Below are positions 33,977-42,537 of a stretch of DNA of 64,000 nucleotides, one piece after another. Under the pieces are notes generated by a model, which did not search any database, was not told the origin of the DNA, and saw nothing but the letters and a program-made list of their open reading frames with translations. Within the stretch, counting starts at the first letter, position 1, and each line of letters begins with the position of its first letter. Source of the stretch: Heligmosomoides polygyrus polygyrus (Eukaryota > Nematoda > Chromadorea > Rhabditida > Heligmosomidae). The translations under genes were made by a program, and so were the position numbers. The stretch lies in NCBI GenBank assembly GCA_947396885.1, contig OX377205.1, forward strand, positions 55,474,676-55,538,675, given 5' to 3'.

Positions 33977-34821
33977 TTATGGTTAAGGATAGGGCCGCTG
34001 CTTGCCGCAAAGTGTGCGGAGGTTACACTAAACTAAGCTAAACTTCGAGCTCAGCCAAAGGGCCCGAGACGGGCCTGAAGACTTTTGCCGGAAGACCTAC
34101 ATAATTGAAGTGCTTTTGCTTAATGAGCTTCTTCTACAGCATACTAGAGACTCTCCAAAAAGGTTAGAATAATTTTCTGTTGAAGGGAAATTTTGGAATA
34201 ACTTTCCTTGAAGTTTTGTTCTATCTACCCAATAAGTGAACACATTGTTTGCACTTTTGTAAATTTTCTTGAGGAAAAATAATGGTTTAAAAGTTGTTTT
34301 GAAGTCATGGAAGGCGTTCGTTTTTTGGTAACAAAAAAAAGATATTGCGCTATGGCCTCTTCCAAGACTTCGCGATTTTCGATCCCGATACAACAAAAAC
34401 GACTGTAACGAACACACTTGTCCTCACTTTGATGGTTCATGTAAATGGCATTTACACTATCAATGAAGTAAAAGTTGCGGCGAGCTTTTTGAGTGCTTTG
34501 CGTGATCTGATCTTTTAATGCGCTATATGCGCGATTCTTTGCTGTTCTTTAAGACAGTTTAATTTATTAGTTTTCTCTAAAAATAAGATTTTAATAAAAT
34601 TTTTACACTTATTGGGGCAGGTAATCTAAAAATTTTTAAAGAAGGTTATACCTATTCTCTTTGAACAAAAAATTATTCTAACCACCCTTTTGAGTTTGCA
34701 GTTTGGCCTGTCTGAAGGACATTTCGATTTGGAAGAGCTCTCTTTGATTTCAAATTTCTTGAAGCTAGCTTAGAACAGTGTCCATTCTGATTTGAAAAGT
34801 GTCCAATTCGACGCCAAAATG

Positions 34822-34912
<91 letters not shown>
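34822..34912. repeat. (AT)n microsatellite
   Basis: About 90 bases of alternating A and T with one G interruption near 34842. Confidence 0.95.
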
Positions 34913-34917
<5 letters not shown>

Positions 34918-34978
34918 AACCTTCATTTGAAACAAAGCCTTACCAGCTAGTTACCTTAGTTGTACTTCAGCGAAAAAC

Positions 34979-37900
34979 ACCATCATCATTTTCAATAGCG
35001 TTTGTCCCGCTTGGTGGCGGGGTCCGCTCTTCTGGTCTGGTGACGCCACTTCTCCCGATCAAACGCTTGGTCGGGATGGACACCAGCTAACTTCAAGTCC
35101 ATATGCAACGTGTCTAGCCAACGTTGCTTCGGGCGTCCTCTGGGCCGTTTTCCAGGGACTTCAAGATTCAGGCCAATCTTACAGACGGTGTCGTCGTTAG
35201 CGCGAAGGACGTGACCATACCATCGTAGACGTACTTCGCGCAACTTGTCAGCTATCGAGGCGACACCGAACCTTTGTCGCATGGTTTCGAACGCGGTCCA
35301 GTCGCGTTACTCCAGCCGTCCACCTTAGCATTTTCGTCTCCATTACACTGAGGCGGCTTTCAATTTCCTTCGTCACAGGCCAGCACTCAGCACCGTACGT
35401 CGCTACTGGGCGGACGACTGCTCTATACACCTTTGATTTGAGGTACTCAGGAATTGTCTTGTCGCAAAGCACCCCAGTCAACGAACGCCATTTGGACCAG
35501 GCTGCACTCACACGTGCGTTCACCTCCAACTTAAACTGCCATCGGACGTGACTGTTGATCCAAGATACTTGAAAGATGTAACTCGTGAGAGCTCAGTACC
35601 ATTGATCTTAATGGATCCATGCTCATTCACATCCGTCGTCAAGTATTCCGTCTTTTTGTCGTTTAGCTTGAGTCCGAACAATGCTAAGCGATCGCACCAC
35701 GCCTGTGCCTGTCGCTCGAGCTCTGCTTTGTCTTCGCATGCAAGCATGACGTCATCGGCATACAGCAACGTCCAAGGAGCTGCCTTTTGGAGATCTCGTG
35801 TAATTGCATCCATGACGATCACGAAGAGCAGTTGGGAGAGCGCAGATCCCTGGTGCACTCTGACAGAGATTGGAAACTCCATCGAGGTGCCCGCTGGTGC
35901 TCGCACTCGGCTTATTGGGCACGAGTAGAGGATGCGCACCCACTCAATAAGCTCTTCAGGGATACCATGCCGTCGCAACGCGTACCATATCACTTCCCGC
36001 GGAACGCGGTCGAAGGCCTTCTCCAAGTCCAGGAAGGTATAATGCACCGGTGTCTGTTCCTCGCGGTGTTTCTCTAGCAAAAGACGAACAGCGTGAATGG
36101 CATCAACAGTGCCACAGCCAGAGACGAAACCACACTGATTCGTGGAAAGCTGGACGACATCCCGAATACGTTCATCGACAATTCGCTCAAAGATTTTCAT
36201 GGTGTGCGAAAGAAGGCAAATTGGTCGGTAACTAGCACAGTCTGCAGGACTGCCCTTCTTCTTCCAAATCGGAATAGTCGTGCTTTGCTGCCAACCCTCA
36301 GGCACTTTCTTCTCAGCAACAACCTGATTGAAAAACTCAGTCAGCCAGTCAGCAGGGCACCAGCCCTTCGACTTCCACAGGTCAGCTGGCAAGTCATCGG
36401 GACCAGTGGCTTTGCCTGACTTCATCTTCCTCAGGGCTGCTTCAGTTTCGCTCACTGTGACCTTCTGAACAGGACCGTGTACAGGTGATGCAAAAGGAAC
36501 AGCAGGATGTTCAAATTCTACATTCGAGATTTCTCCGAAGTATTTGCGCCACCTCTTCACAGCCCTCTTACGATCCATCAGAAGATGACCGTTCTCGTCG
36601 TTAATGCCATAGAACTTCTCGATGTCTTCTGCTTGGCGACAGCGAGCTTTGGCGAGGCGGTAAAGATAACGCTCGCCATCGCGCGTCTCCAGTTCTTCAT
36701 TCACATCAGCGTAGTGTGCGGCTTTAGCACCGGCCACTGCCTTCTTTGCCGCTTTCTTCGCTTCTCGATAATTCCGCCAATTATCGACTGTTTTATCACC
36801 GATAAATACGTGATATAGCCGTTTCTTTTCCCTGACCTTCTCTCTGACATCGTCAGTCCACAGCCATGCCTGCTTGTCGACCCAACGCCGTCCAGGCTTC
36901 GTTGTGCCGAGTTCGAGGCGCACAGCCCGAGTTATCGCATCGGTAGCATCCTTCCAGGTTTCGTCGACAGTTGTTACCGTCGGCAACCGAATGAGAGAAA
37001 TAACAGCTGCTTCCTTCTCTTTCAGTCGCCACCATTTGATTCTAGCCATCCCGCATCGCTCAACACGTTTACACCTCGGAGGTGTGATCTTCAGCGAGCA
37101 GATAAGTGGACGGTGTTGCGTGGCAACCGTCTCATACGGCACGGTCTTCGCGTCTGTGACAAGACCTTGGTCGCGACGCCTAACAAGGACATAGTCAATC
37201 TGCGTTTTGGCGTTCCCGCTATAAAACGAGATGAGGTGGGAGTCACGCTTTCGAAACTTGGTGTTCACGATGGTGAGGTCGTGTGAGTCTGCATACTCAA
37301 GTATACGCTCACCATCGGCGTTGCGTGACCCATAGCCAAAACCACCATGACAGCTGTAACCATCTTTCGTTGCTCCGACGTGACCATTAAGGTCACCTAC
37401 CACAACAATCATGTCTTGTGACGGCACTTCCGCTGTCTTCTCATCAAGCAGGGACCAGAACTCGTCCTTGGTTTGCTCGGAGCAACCTGTCTGCGGAGCA
37501 TACGCGGAAAAGAAATGACACCGTCGCTCTTCTACGGCGAGAACAATCTTCATCAAGCGGTCATCGAAACGTTCTACGCTTGCAATCGTGTCACGGAAAC
37601 GCTCGGAGACGATCATACCGACACCACTGGTGGTCCTGGGTCTTCCACATAGAACGGCCTTGAAGCCACGTCCTATGTCCCTTGACTTGCTGCAGGACCA
37701 CCTCTTCTTCTGCACCGCACAGAAATCTATCTTTCTTCGCTCCAGTGCTTCTACCAACTCGCACGAGCGGCCCGTCAACGTACCCACATTCAACGTTGCT
37801 ACGCGGGTCTTGCCTACGTTACGGGACTTTCGGACTAGCTCTGTTGCCCCCAATGCCGTCCTCGCATCAGGGACCCTCGCATACTTCTCACACCCGCCGG

Positions 37901-38109
37901 GCTTTGCGAGTGCGCGTCGGTTCCCGCGGACCCCGTAGCACTATCTCGAGAACTCTGAAACGTCATCGACCATATGATGTGACACAGGATGTTCGTAGGC
38001 CGGCCTGTCACTAGGGCCTGTCGCCTGCATTCGATTGTCCGTGATTGGCTCGGCTCGCAAAAGCAAGCAGTTTCCAGTGGCACCACGTGGAGGAACGGAC
38101 ATCGCCACC
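34979..38109 (-). mobile_element. Full-length RTE family A element, 15-bp TSD
   Basis: acttcagcgaaaaac occurs at 34964-34978 and 38110-38124. The 5' end on the minus strand is tggtggcgatgtccgttcct. The 3' end is cgctattgaaaatgatgatg with no poly(A). The same 3' end bounds the inverted insertion at 43877. A mariner lies 14 bases beyond the right TSD copy. Confidence 0.9.
34990..37853 (-). pseudogene. RTE family A endonuclease-reverse transcriptase, nearly intact
   Basis: A 777-codon frame runs from 37853 to 35520. The endonuclease has VATLNVGTLTGRS, CAVQKKRW, GDLNGHVG, QIDYVLVRR and TQHRPLICSL. The RT has GKATGPDDLP, YRPICLLSHTMKIFERIV, FLDLEKAFDRVPREV (motif A), VHQGSALSQLLFV (motif B) and LLYADDVML (motif C, intact). 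A frameshift near 35525 leads to SAAWSKWRSLTGVLCD and LRWTAGVTRLDRVRN, and another near 35280 leads to RWYGHVLRA and HPDQAFDREKWRHQTR. In the endonuclease the usual QETRW is QKKRW, so the catalytic glutamate is replaced by lysine. A 5' piece in another frame reads MSVPPRGATGN from about 38090. Dead, but only mildly eroded. Confidence 0.9.
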
Positions 38110-38138
38110 ACTTCAGCGAAAAACTCCAGCACTAAATA

Positions 38139-39250
38139 TTAGGTTGTAACGAAATAAATGGCACTGAACCACTGTAAATTTAAACAGTTAATATCTCGGC
38201 TTGTAGGCAAGTTTATTAATCGAAATAAAAAACCTTCTGATTCTACACATCTTTGCCAACATGACACAAGCTTTTTTATCCCAGCAGCATAAAAATCAGA
38301 AGTGCTGGAATTGACGAAATCTTCGAAGACACTTTCGGCATCCTGTTGGTATTTGAATATTTTCCCTACCAAGAAGTCGCCAAGATGCTTGAAGAAATGG
38401 TAGTCTGCTGGGGAGAGGTTGGGAGAAAATGGGGGATGTGGTAGAGTTTCAATGCTCAGCTCATTCAATTTCTGCAACGTCATTCGTGCTACATGGGGGC
38501 GAGCATTGTCGTGCAGAAGGAGAACTCGCCTTCGGCTTACCAAGGCCGTCCGGATATCCTTCAACTTTTTCATCATTTCTTCAATTTCAATGCAGTACTT
38601 CTCTGCCGTGATGGATTCACCGGGAGGGAGGAAGCTGTGGTGAATAATTCCCAGCGAGCGCCACCATACTGTCACCAATACTTTCTTTTGGTGCAATTCC
38701 GGCTTCGCCAAAACCTTGGGCTCTCATCGCTGTCCACCCACTGTGCCGATCGTCGCCTGTTGTCGTACATTATCCAATTCTCGTCACAGGTTACGATGCG
38801 ATCAAGGAATGGGTCCGTTTCGTTCCGTAGAAGCAGTGCGGAGGAGATCTCATATCGTCGGTTTCTTTGCTCCTCAGACAGCTCGTGAGGCACCCATCTT
38901 TCCAGCTTTTTGGTCTTTCCAATTTCCTTCAGATGCCGGGCAGCTGTGTTGTGACTGACGCCAAGAACCTTCGCTATCTCCCTGGTACCTTTGTGTGGAT
39001 CCTCCTCTACCACATCTCTCAGCTTGTCCTCATCAACATCACTATGCCTCCCACGACCTTCATGTTCTTCCAAGCTCTCATCTCCATTCCGGAACTTCTG
39101 ATACCAAGGATACGCCGTTCGAATTGTGGAACATCCTTGACCGAATGCGGCGTTGATCTTCTCGTCCGCCTCCTTAGCTGTAGTGCCCAGCTTGAATTCA
39201 TACAAGTAAATGCCTCGGATTACCCTTTTGTCCATCTGCAAAAAAGTCAA
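38139..39250 (-). pseudogene. Mariner transposase, one frameshift
   Basis: The N-terminal frame (39235 to about 38715, starting MDKRVIRGIYLYEF) has the two helix-turn-helix regions (AAFGQGCSTIRTAYPWYQKF and TREIAKVLGVSHNTAARHL), then the WVPHEL linker motif and TCDENW with the first catalytic Asp. A single frameshift near 38715, at the sequence coding for SDESP, shifts into AKPELHQKKVLVTVWW. The C-terminal frame has LLLHDNARPHVA (second Asp) and HPPFSPNLSPADYHFF (third Asp, giving DD34D), then a tail near the usual length of about 345 residues. All three catalytic aspartates survive; only the frameshift is obviously inactivating. Confidence 0.92.
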
Positions 39251-39420
39251 TAAAACTCCAAAGTTTTCCCACTTTTACATAGAAAATTTGGTACTCTCCG
39301 GTAGAGCAAAGTTTGCGCTTCTAAATGACATGCCACATGTTACGGTTTGTTCTTGATCAAACGCAAAAGACGCGCCAAAAAATGGCGCGAGCCAGTGCCA
39401 TTTAATTCGTTACAACCTAA
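38139..39420 (-). mobile_element. Full-length mariner, TA TSD
   Basis: The termini are ttaggttgtaacgaaataaa on the left and its inverse (tttaattcgttacaacctaa) on the right, about 27 bases with few mismatches. TA is found at 38137-38138 and 39421-39422. The length of 1282 bp and the transposase type agree with what I remember of the hookworm mariner called bandit (Hsmar1-related); that identification is from memory. Confidence 0.92.
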
Positions 39421-39484
39421 TAGCTTCATTACCCTGGAACCCCAAAAGCGCTTCCGCTTCTGTAGCCATGGGTGAGACAGGTAC

Positions 39485-39751
39485 GAAGAGGCTGCTAAAA
39501 TCTTGAAAAAATAAAAAATAAAAATAAAAGCCTAACTAGGCTCAGATTAAGTAGGGCTAGGACGGCCATCACTACCTGCTCCCATCGTAAGAATCCGTCG
39601 AGGACCTGATGATGCAAGCCAGGAAGATCAAGTACGGTGTCATCGGACTGACCGAGACGAGAAGACACCACCCTATTACGCACGTGACCGATTCGTACGA
39701 GTTTCTGGCAAGCTGAGTCAGACGTCTGCGCCTCGAACTGGAGAGCAAAAA
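39485..39751 (+). pseudogene. RTE family C 5' fragment
   Basis: aggctgctaaaatc in the leader and SVEDLMMQARKIKYGVIGLTE followed by TRRHHPITH match the fragment at 24025-24620. An internal deletion then joins DSYEFLAS. It ends where the tandem tRNA-like array begins. Confidence 0.7.
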
Positions 39752-39773
39752 GGAATACCACACCTCGTGGGCG

Positions 39774-39838
39774 TGTAAAGGCGTAGAGCATTCCCGCCCG
39801 GTCAGAGGGAGGTGCGGGTTCGAGTCCCGCCTGGCGCT
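39774..39838 (+). tRNA. tRNA-like copy 1, 5' truncated
   Basis: This copy lacks the 5' acceptor strand because the array border falls here. The D, anticodon and T arms and the 3' acceptor strand are present. The downstream T run is interrupted (tatt). Confidence 0.4.
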
Positions 39839-40044
39839 AGAAGTATTGATCGCGACAAAACATCGTTGTGACAGCTTACAACCTCGATACCAGCCAATTG
39901 AGGCTTAAAGAAACTGATTTGAACTGTTTCTATCAAGACCATTAGCTTAACTGGTCCTATGCTGATATCAGCGGCCAGCTCATCCCGGATACGGGTGACT
40001 GCTGATCGGTCCAACGAGGTGTGGATGTTGCATTCGATCAAACG

Positions 40045-40119
40045 GCGCCGGTGATGTAAAGGCGTAGAGCATTCCCGCTCGGTCAGAGGGAGGTGCGGGT
40101 TCGAGTCCCGCCTGGCGCT
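40045..40119 (+). tRNA. tRNA-like copy 2 (cloverleaf, putative anticodon GGT)
   Basis: Acceptor GCGCCGG pairs with CTGGCGC over seven pairs (one G-T). D stem ATGT pairs with GCAT, with A14, GG and A21 in an 11-base loop. The anticodon stem CCCGC/GAGGG has one mismatch. The T arm GCGGG-TTCGAGT-CCCGC is perfect. TTTT follows at 40125-40128. The anticodon loop is TCGGTCA here. Position 33 is C instead of the universal U, which argues against a translating tRNA. Confidence 0.5.
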
Positions 40120-40325
40120 GGAAGTTTTGATCGCAACAAAACATCGTTGTGGCAGCTTACTACCTCGATACCAGCCAATTGAGGCTTAAAGAAACTGATT
40201 TGAACTGTTTCTATCAAGACCATTAGCTTAACTGGTCCTATGCTGATATCAGCGGCCAGCTCATCCCGGATACGGGTGACTGCTGATCGGTCCAACGAGG
40301 TGTGGATGTTGCATTCGATCAAACG

Positions 40326-40400
40326 GCGCCGGTGATGTAAAGGCGTAGAGCATTCCCGCCCGGTCAGAGGGAGGTGCGGGTTCGAGTCCCGCCTGGCGCT
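40326..40400 (+). tRNA. tRNA-like copy 3
   Basis: Same cloverleaf as copy 2. The anticodon loop is CCGGTCA. TTTT follows six bases after the end. Confidence 0.5.
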
Positions 40401-40606
40401 GGAAGTTTTGATCGCAACAAAACATCGTTGTGGCAGCTTACTACCTCGATACCAGCCAATTGAGGCTTAAAGAAACTGATTTGAACTGTTTCTATCAAGA
40501 CCATTAGCTTAACTGGTCCTATGCTGATATCAGTGGCCAGCTCATCCCGGATACGGGTGACTGCTGATCGGTCCAACGAGGTGTGGATGTTGCGTTCGAT
40601 CAAACG

Positions 40607-40681
40607 GCGCCGGTGATGTAAAGGCGTAGAGCATTCCCGCTCGGTCAGAGGGAGGTGCGGGTTCGAGTCCCGCCTGGCGCT
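40607..40681 (+). tRNA. tRNA-like copy 4
   Basis: Same cloverleaf; loop TCGGTCA; downstream TTTT. Confidence 0.5.
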
Positions 40682-40887
40682 GGAAGTTTTGATCGCAACA
40701 AAACATCGTTGTGGCAGCTTACTACCTCGATACCAGCCAATTGAGGCTTAAAGAAACTGATTTGAACTGTTTCTATCAAGACCATTAGCTTAACTGGTCC
40801 TATGCTGATATCAGCGGCCAGCTCATCCCGGATACGGGTGACTGCTGATCGGTCCAACGAGGTGTGGATGTTGCATTCGATCAAACG

Positions 40888-40962
40888 GCGCCGGTGATGT
40901 AAAGGCGTAGAGCATTCCCGCCCGGTCAGAGGGAGGTGCGGGTTCGAGTCCCGCCTGGCGCT
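40888..40962 (+). tRNA. tRNA-like copy 5
   Basis: Same cloverleaf; loop CCGGTCA; downstream TTTT. Confidence 0.5.
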
Positions 40963-41168
40963 GGAAGTTTTGATCGCAACAAAACATCGTTGTGGCAGCT
41001 TACTACCTCGATACCAGCCAATTGAGGCTTAAAGAAACTGATTTGAACTGTTTCTATCAAGACCATTAGCTTAACTGGTCCTATGCTGATATCAGCGGCC
41101 AGCTCATCCCGGATACGGGTGACTGCTGATCGGTCCAACGAGGTGTGGATGTTGCATTCGATCAAACG

Positions 41169-41243
41169 GCGCCGGTGATGTAAAGGCGTAGAGCATTCCC
41201 GCCCGGTCAGAGGGAGGTGCGGGTTCGAGTCCCGCCTGGCGCT
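41169..41243 (+). tRNA. tRNA-like copy 6
   Basis: Same cloverleaf; loop CCGGTCA; downstream TTTT. Confidence 0.5.
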
Positions 41244-41449
41244 GGAAGTTTTGATCGCAACAAAACATCGTTGTGGCAGCTTACTACCTCGATACCAGCC
41301 AATTGAGGCTTAAAGAAACTGATTTGAACTGTTTCTATCAAGACCATTAGCTTAACTGGTCCTATGCTGATATCAGTGGCCAGCTCATCCCGGATACGGG
41401 TGACTGCTGATCGGTCCAACGAGGTGTGGATGTTGCGTTCGATCAAACG

Positions 41450-41524
41450 GCGCCGGTGATGTAAAGGCGTAGAGCATTCCCGCTCGGTCAGAGGGAGGTG
41501 CGGGTTCGAGTCCCGCCTGGCGCC
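41450..41524 (+). tRNA. tRNA-like copy 7
   Basis: Same cloverleaf; loop TCGGTCA; the discriminator base is C instead of T; downstream TTTT. It lies in the shortened last unit. Confidence 0.5.
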
Positions 41525-41619
41525 AGAAGTTTTGATCGCAACAAAACATCGTTGTGACAGCTTACTATCTCGATACCAGCCACTTGAGGCTTAAGGAAAC
41601 TGATTTGGAATACCACACC

Positions 41620-42415
41620 TTCTATTACACAAAGCGGTTCACTATACGACCTTACCATCAATAGTTGTAGGAGTTCGAGTACATGACGCAGCATGTGTCT
41701 ATTCAGAGGAGTACTGTGTAGCCTTTGTCCACTTCGGCATCCTACACCCATTCATTAGGTTGGTGTGAGAGAGAACCATGTGCTTCACAGAGCGCAATAA
41801 AGCTCAAAAATCGCTAATAATCGCTGAACACTCAAGAGCTAGATATCCTTCTGGTTAGTCTGTTTCTTCGCAGATGTAAGAAGCAGCTAGATAACTATTG
41901 GAAAGTTTAAACAGCAACCGATTGATGTCAGCTCCAACTTGGCGGCTGATTCGTTGAATTTCGGCCACCAAATTTCCAATCTTTTTCTTTTTCTAGTTTA
42001 TAATTTTCGATTTCAATAGTTTTAGACTTCATACCTTGTGTAGTGTGTTGTGTTGTGTTACGTTCTAGTTACTCAGTTGCAAATTTCGATTTCTATAATC
42101 ACGTTCCACTTTTGCAACGTCCTGCGCTGAGAAAATGCGTAAGAAAAAGGGGGCAAGCAAATTGAGCATTTGGCTTGAAGCCTAGGAAAGAAAAGGGATT
42201 GGAGAGGCCCGGTGCGGAATGGGAGTACTTCTCGCCATTATTCCCTGTGGGGCGCATGGAATTACGTTGCAGTGCAGGCTGTGCTCTCCACTTTGACTGC
42301 GGCTTCCTCCGCCGCATACTAATGCAGCAGGTGCTTTGAAAAAAGAGAGAGGGTGTCTCACAGGGAACTGGCTCTAGATTGCGCACCCGGCGAACGTCCT
42401 CGAATTTCTTTTCAG
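41620..42415 (+). other. Upstream region of the kinase gene (promoter/outron)
   Basis: No open frame of note. Pyrimidine-rich acceptor-like tracts occur at about 41980-41998 (ctttttctttttctag) and 42402-42415. I cannot point to a core promoter element. Confidence 0.4.
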
Positions 42416-42416
42416 G
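42402..42416 (+). promoter_or_regulatory. Probable spliced-leader trans-splice acceptor
   Basis: gaatttcttttcag/g ends at 42415. It matches the nematode acceptor consensus and sits 34 bases before the kinase ATG at 42450. With no coding exon upstream, SL addition here would give a short leader. This is inference from position and consensus. Confidence 0.6.
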
Positions 42417-42449
42417 AGGATCGTGGAGTTATACTTTGATGTGTCGAAA

Positions 42450-42537
42450 ATGGCTGCAGCGAAGGATGAGCCAGCTGTTGGTGATCGAATCAAATCCGCA
42501 TCGTCGCGGTACGAACGTATCAAGACCGTCGGCAAAG
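42450..42537 (+). CDS. nekl-2: nekl-2 exon 1
   Basis: Residues 1-29 plus one base: MAAAKDEPAVGDRIK... to TVGK, ending G/gtttgc (phase 1). Confidence 0.85.

Larger units (their letters stand above)
39752..41619. repeat. Tandem array of 281-bp units with tRNA-like heads, flanked by 13-bp direct repeats
   Basis: Six full 281-bp periods and a partial seventh. The flanks ggaataccacacc are at 39752-39764 and 41607-41619. Units differ at three diagnostic sites: cccgcccg/cccgctcg, cagcgg/cagtgg and gcattcg/gcgttcg. In order they read a, b, g, b, a, g, b, so some blocks were copied as multi-unit segments. Each unit has a 75-base tRNA-like head and a roughly 206-base linker. The last unit stops about 82 bases after its head, exactly at the right flank repeat. 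Confidence 0.92.

Noticed and set aside
39802..41446. Six near-identical 79-codon minus-strand frames, one per 281-bp unit
   Set aside because: Each frame begins in the linker and runs antisense through the tRNA-like head. The differences between units (Cys/Arg, Ala/Thr) change amino acids, with no sign of purifying selection. I treat them as by-products of the repeat.
39752..41619. CRISPR-like regular array
   Set aside because: Repeats and spacers would both have to be repeated here; the whole 281-bp unit is conserved and the context is eukaryotic.
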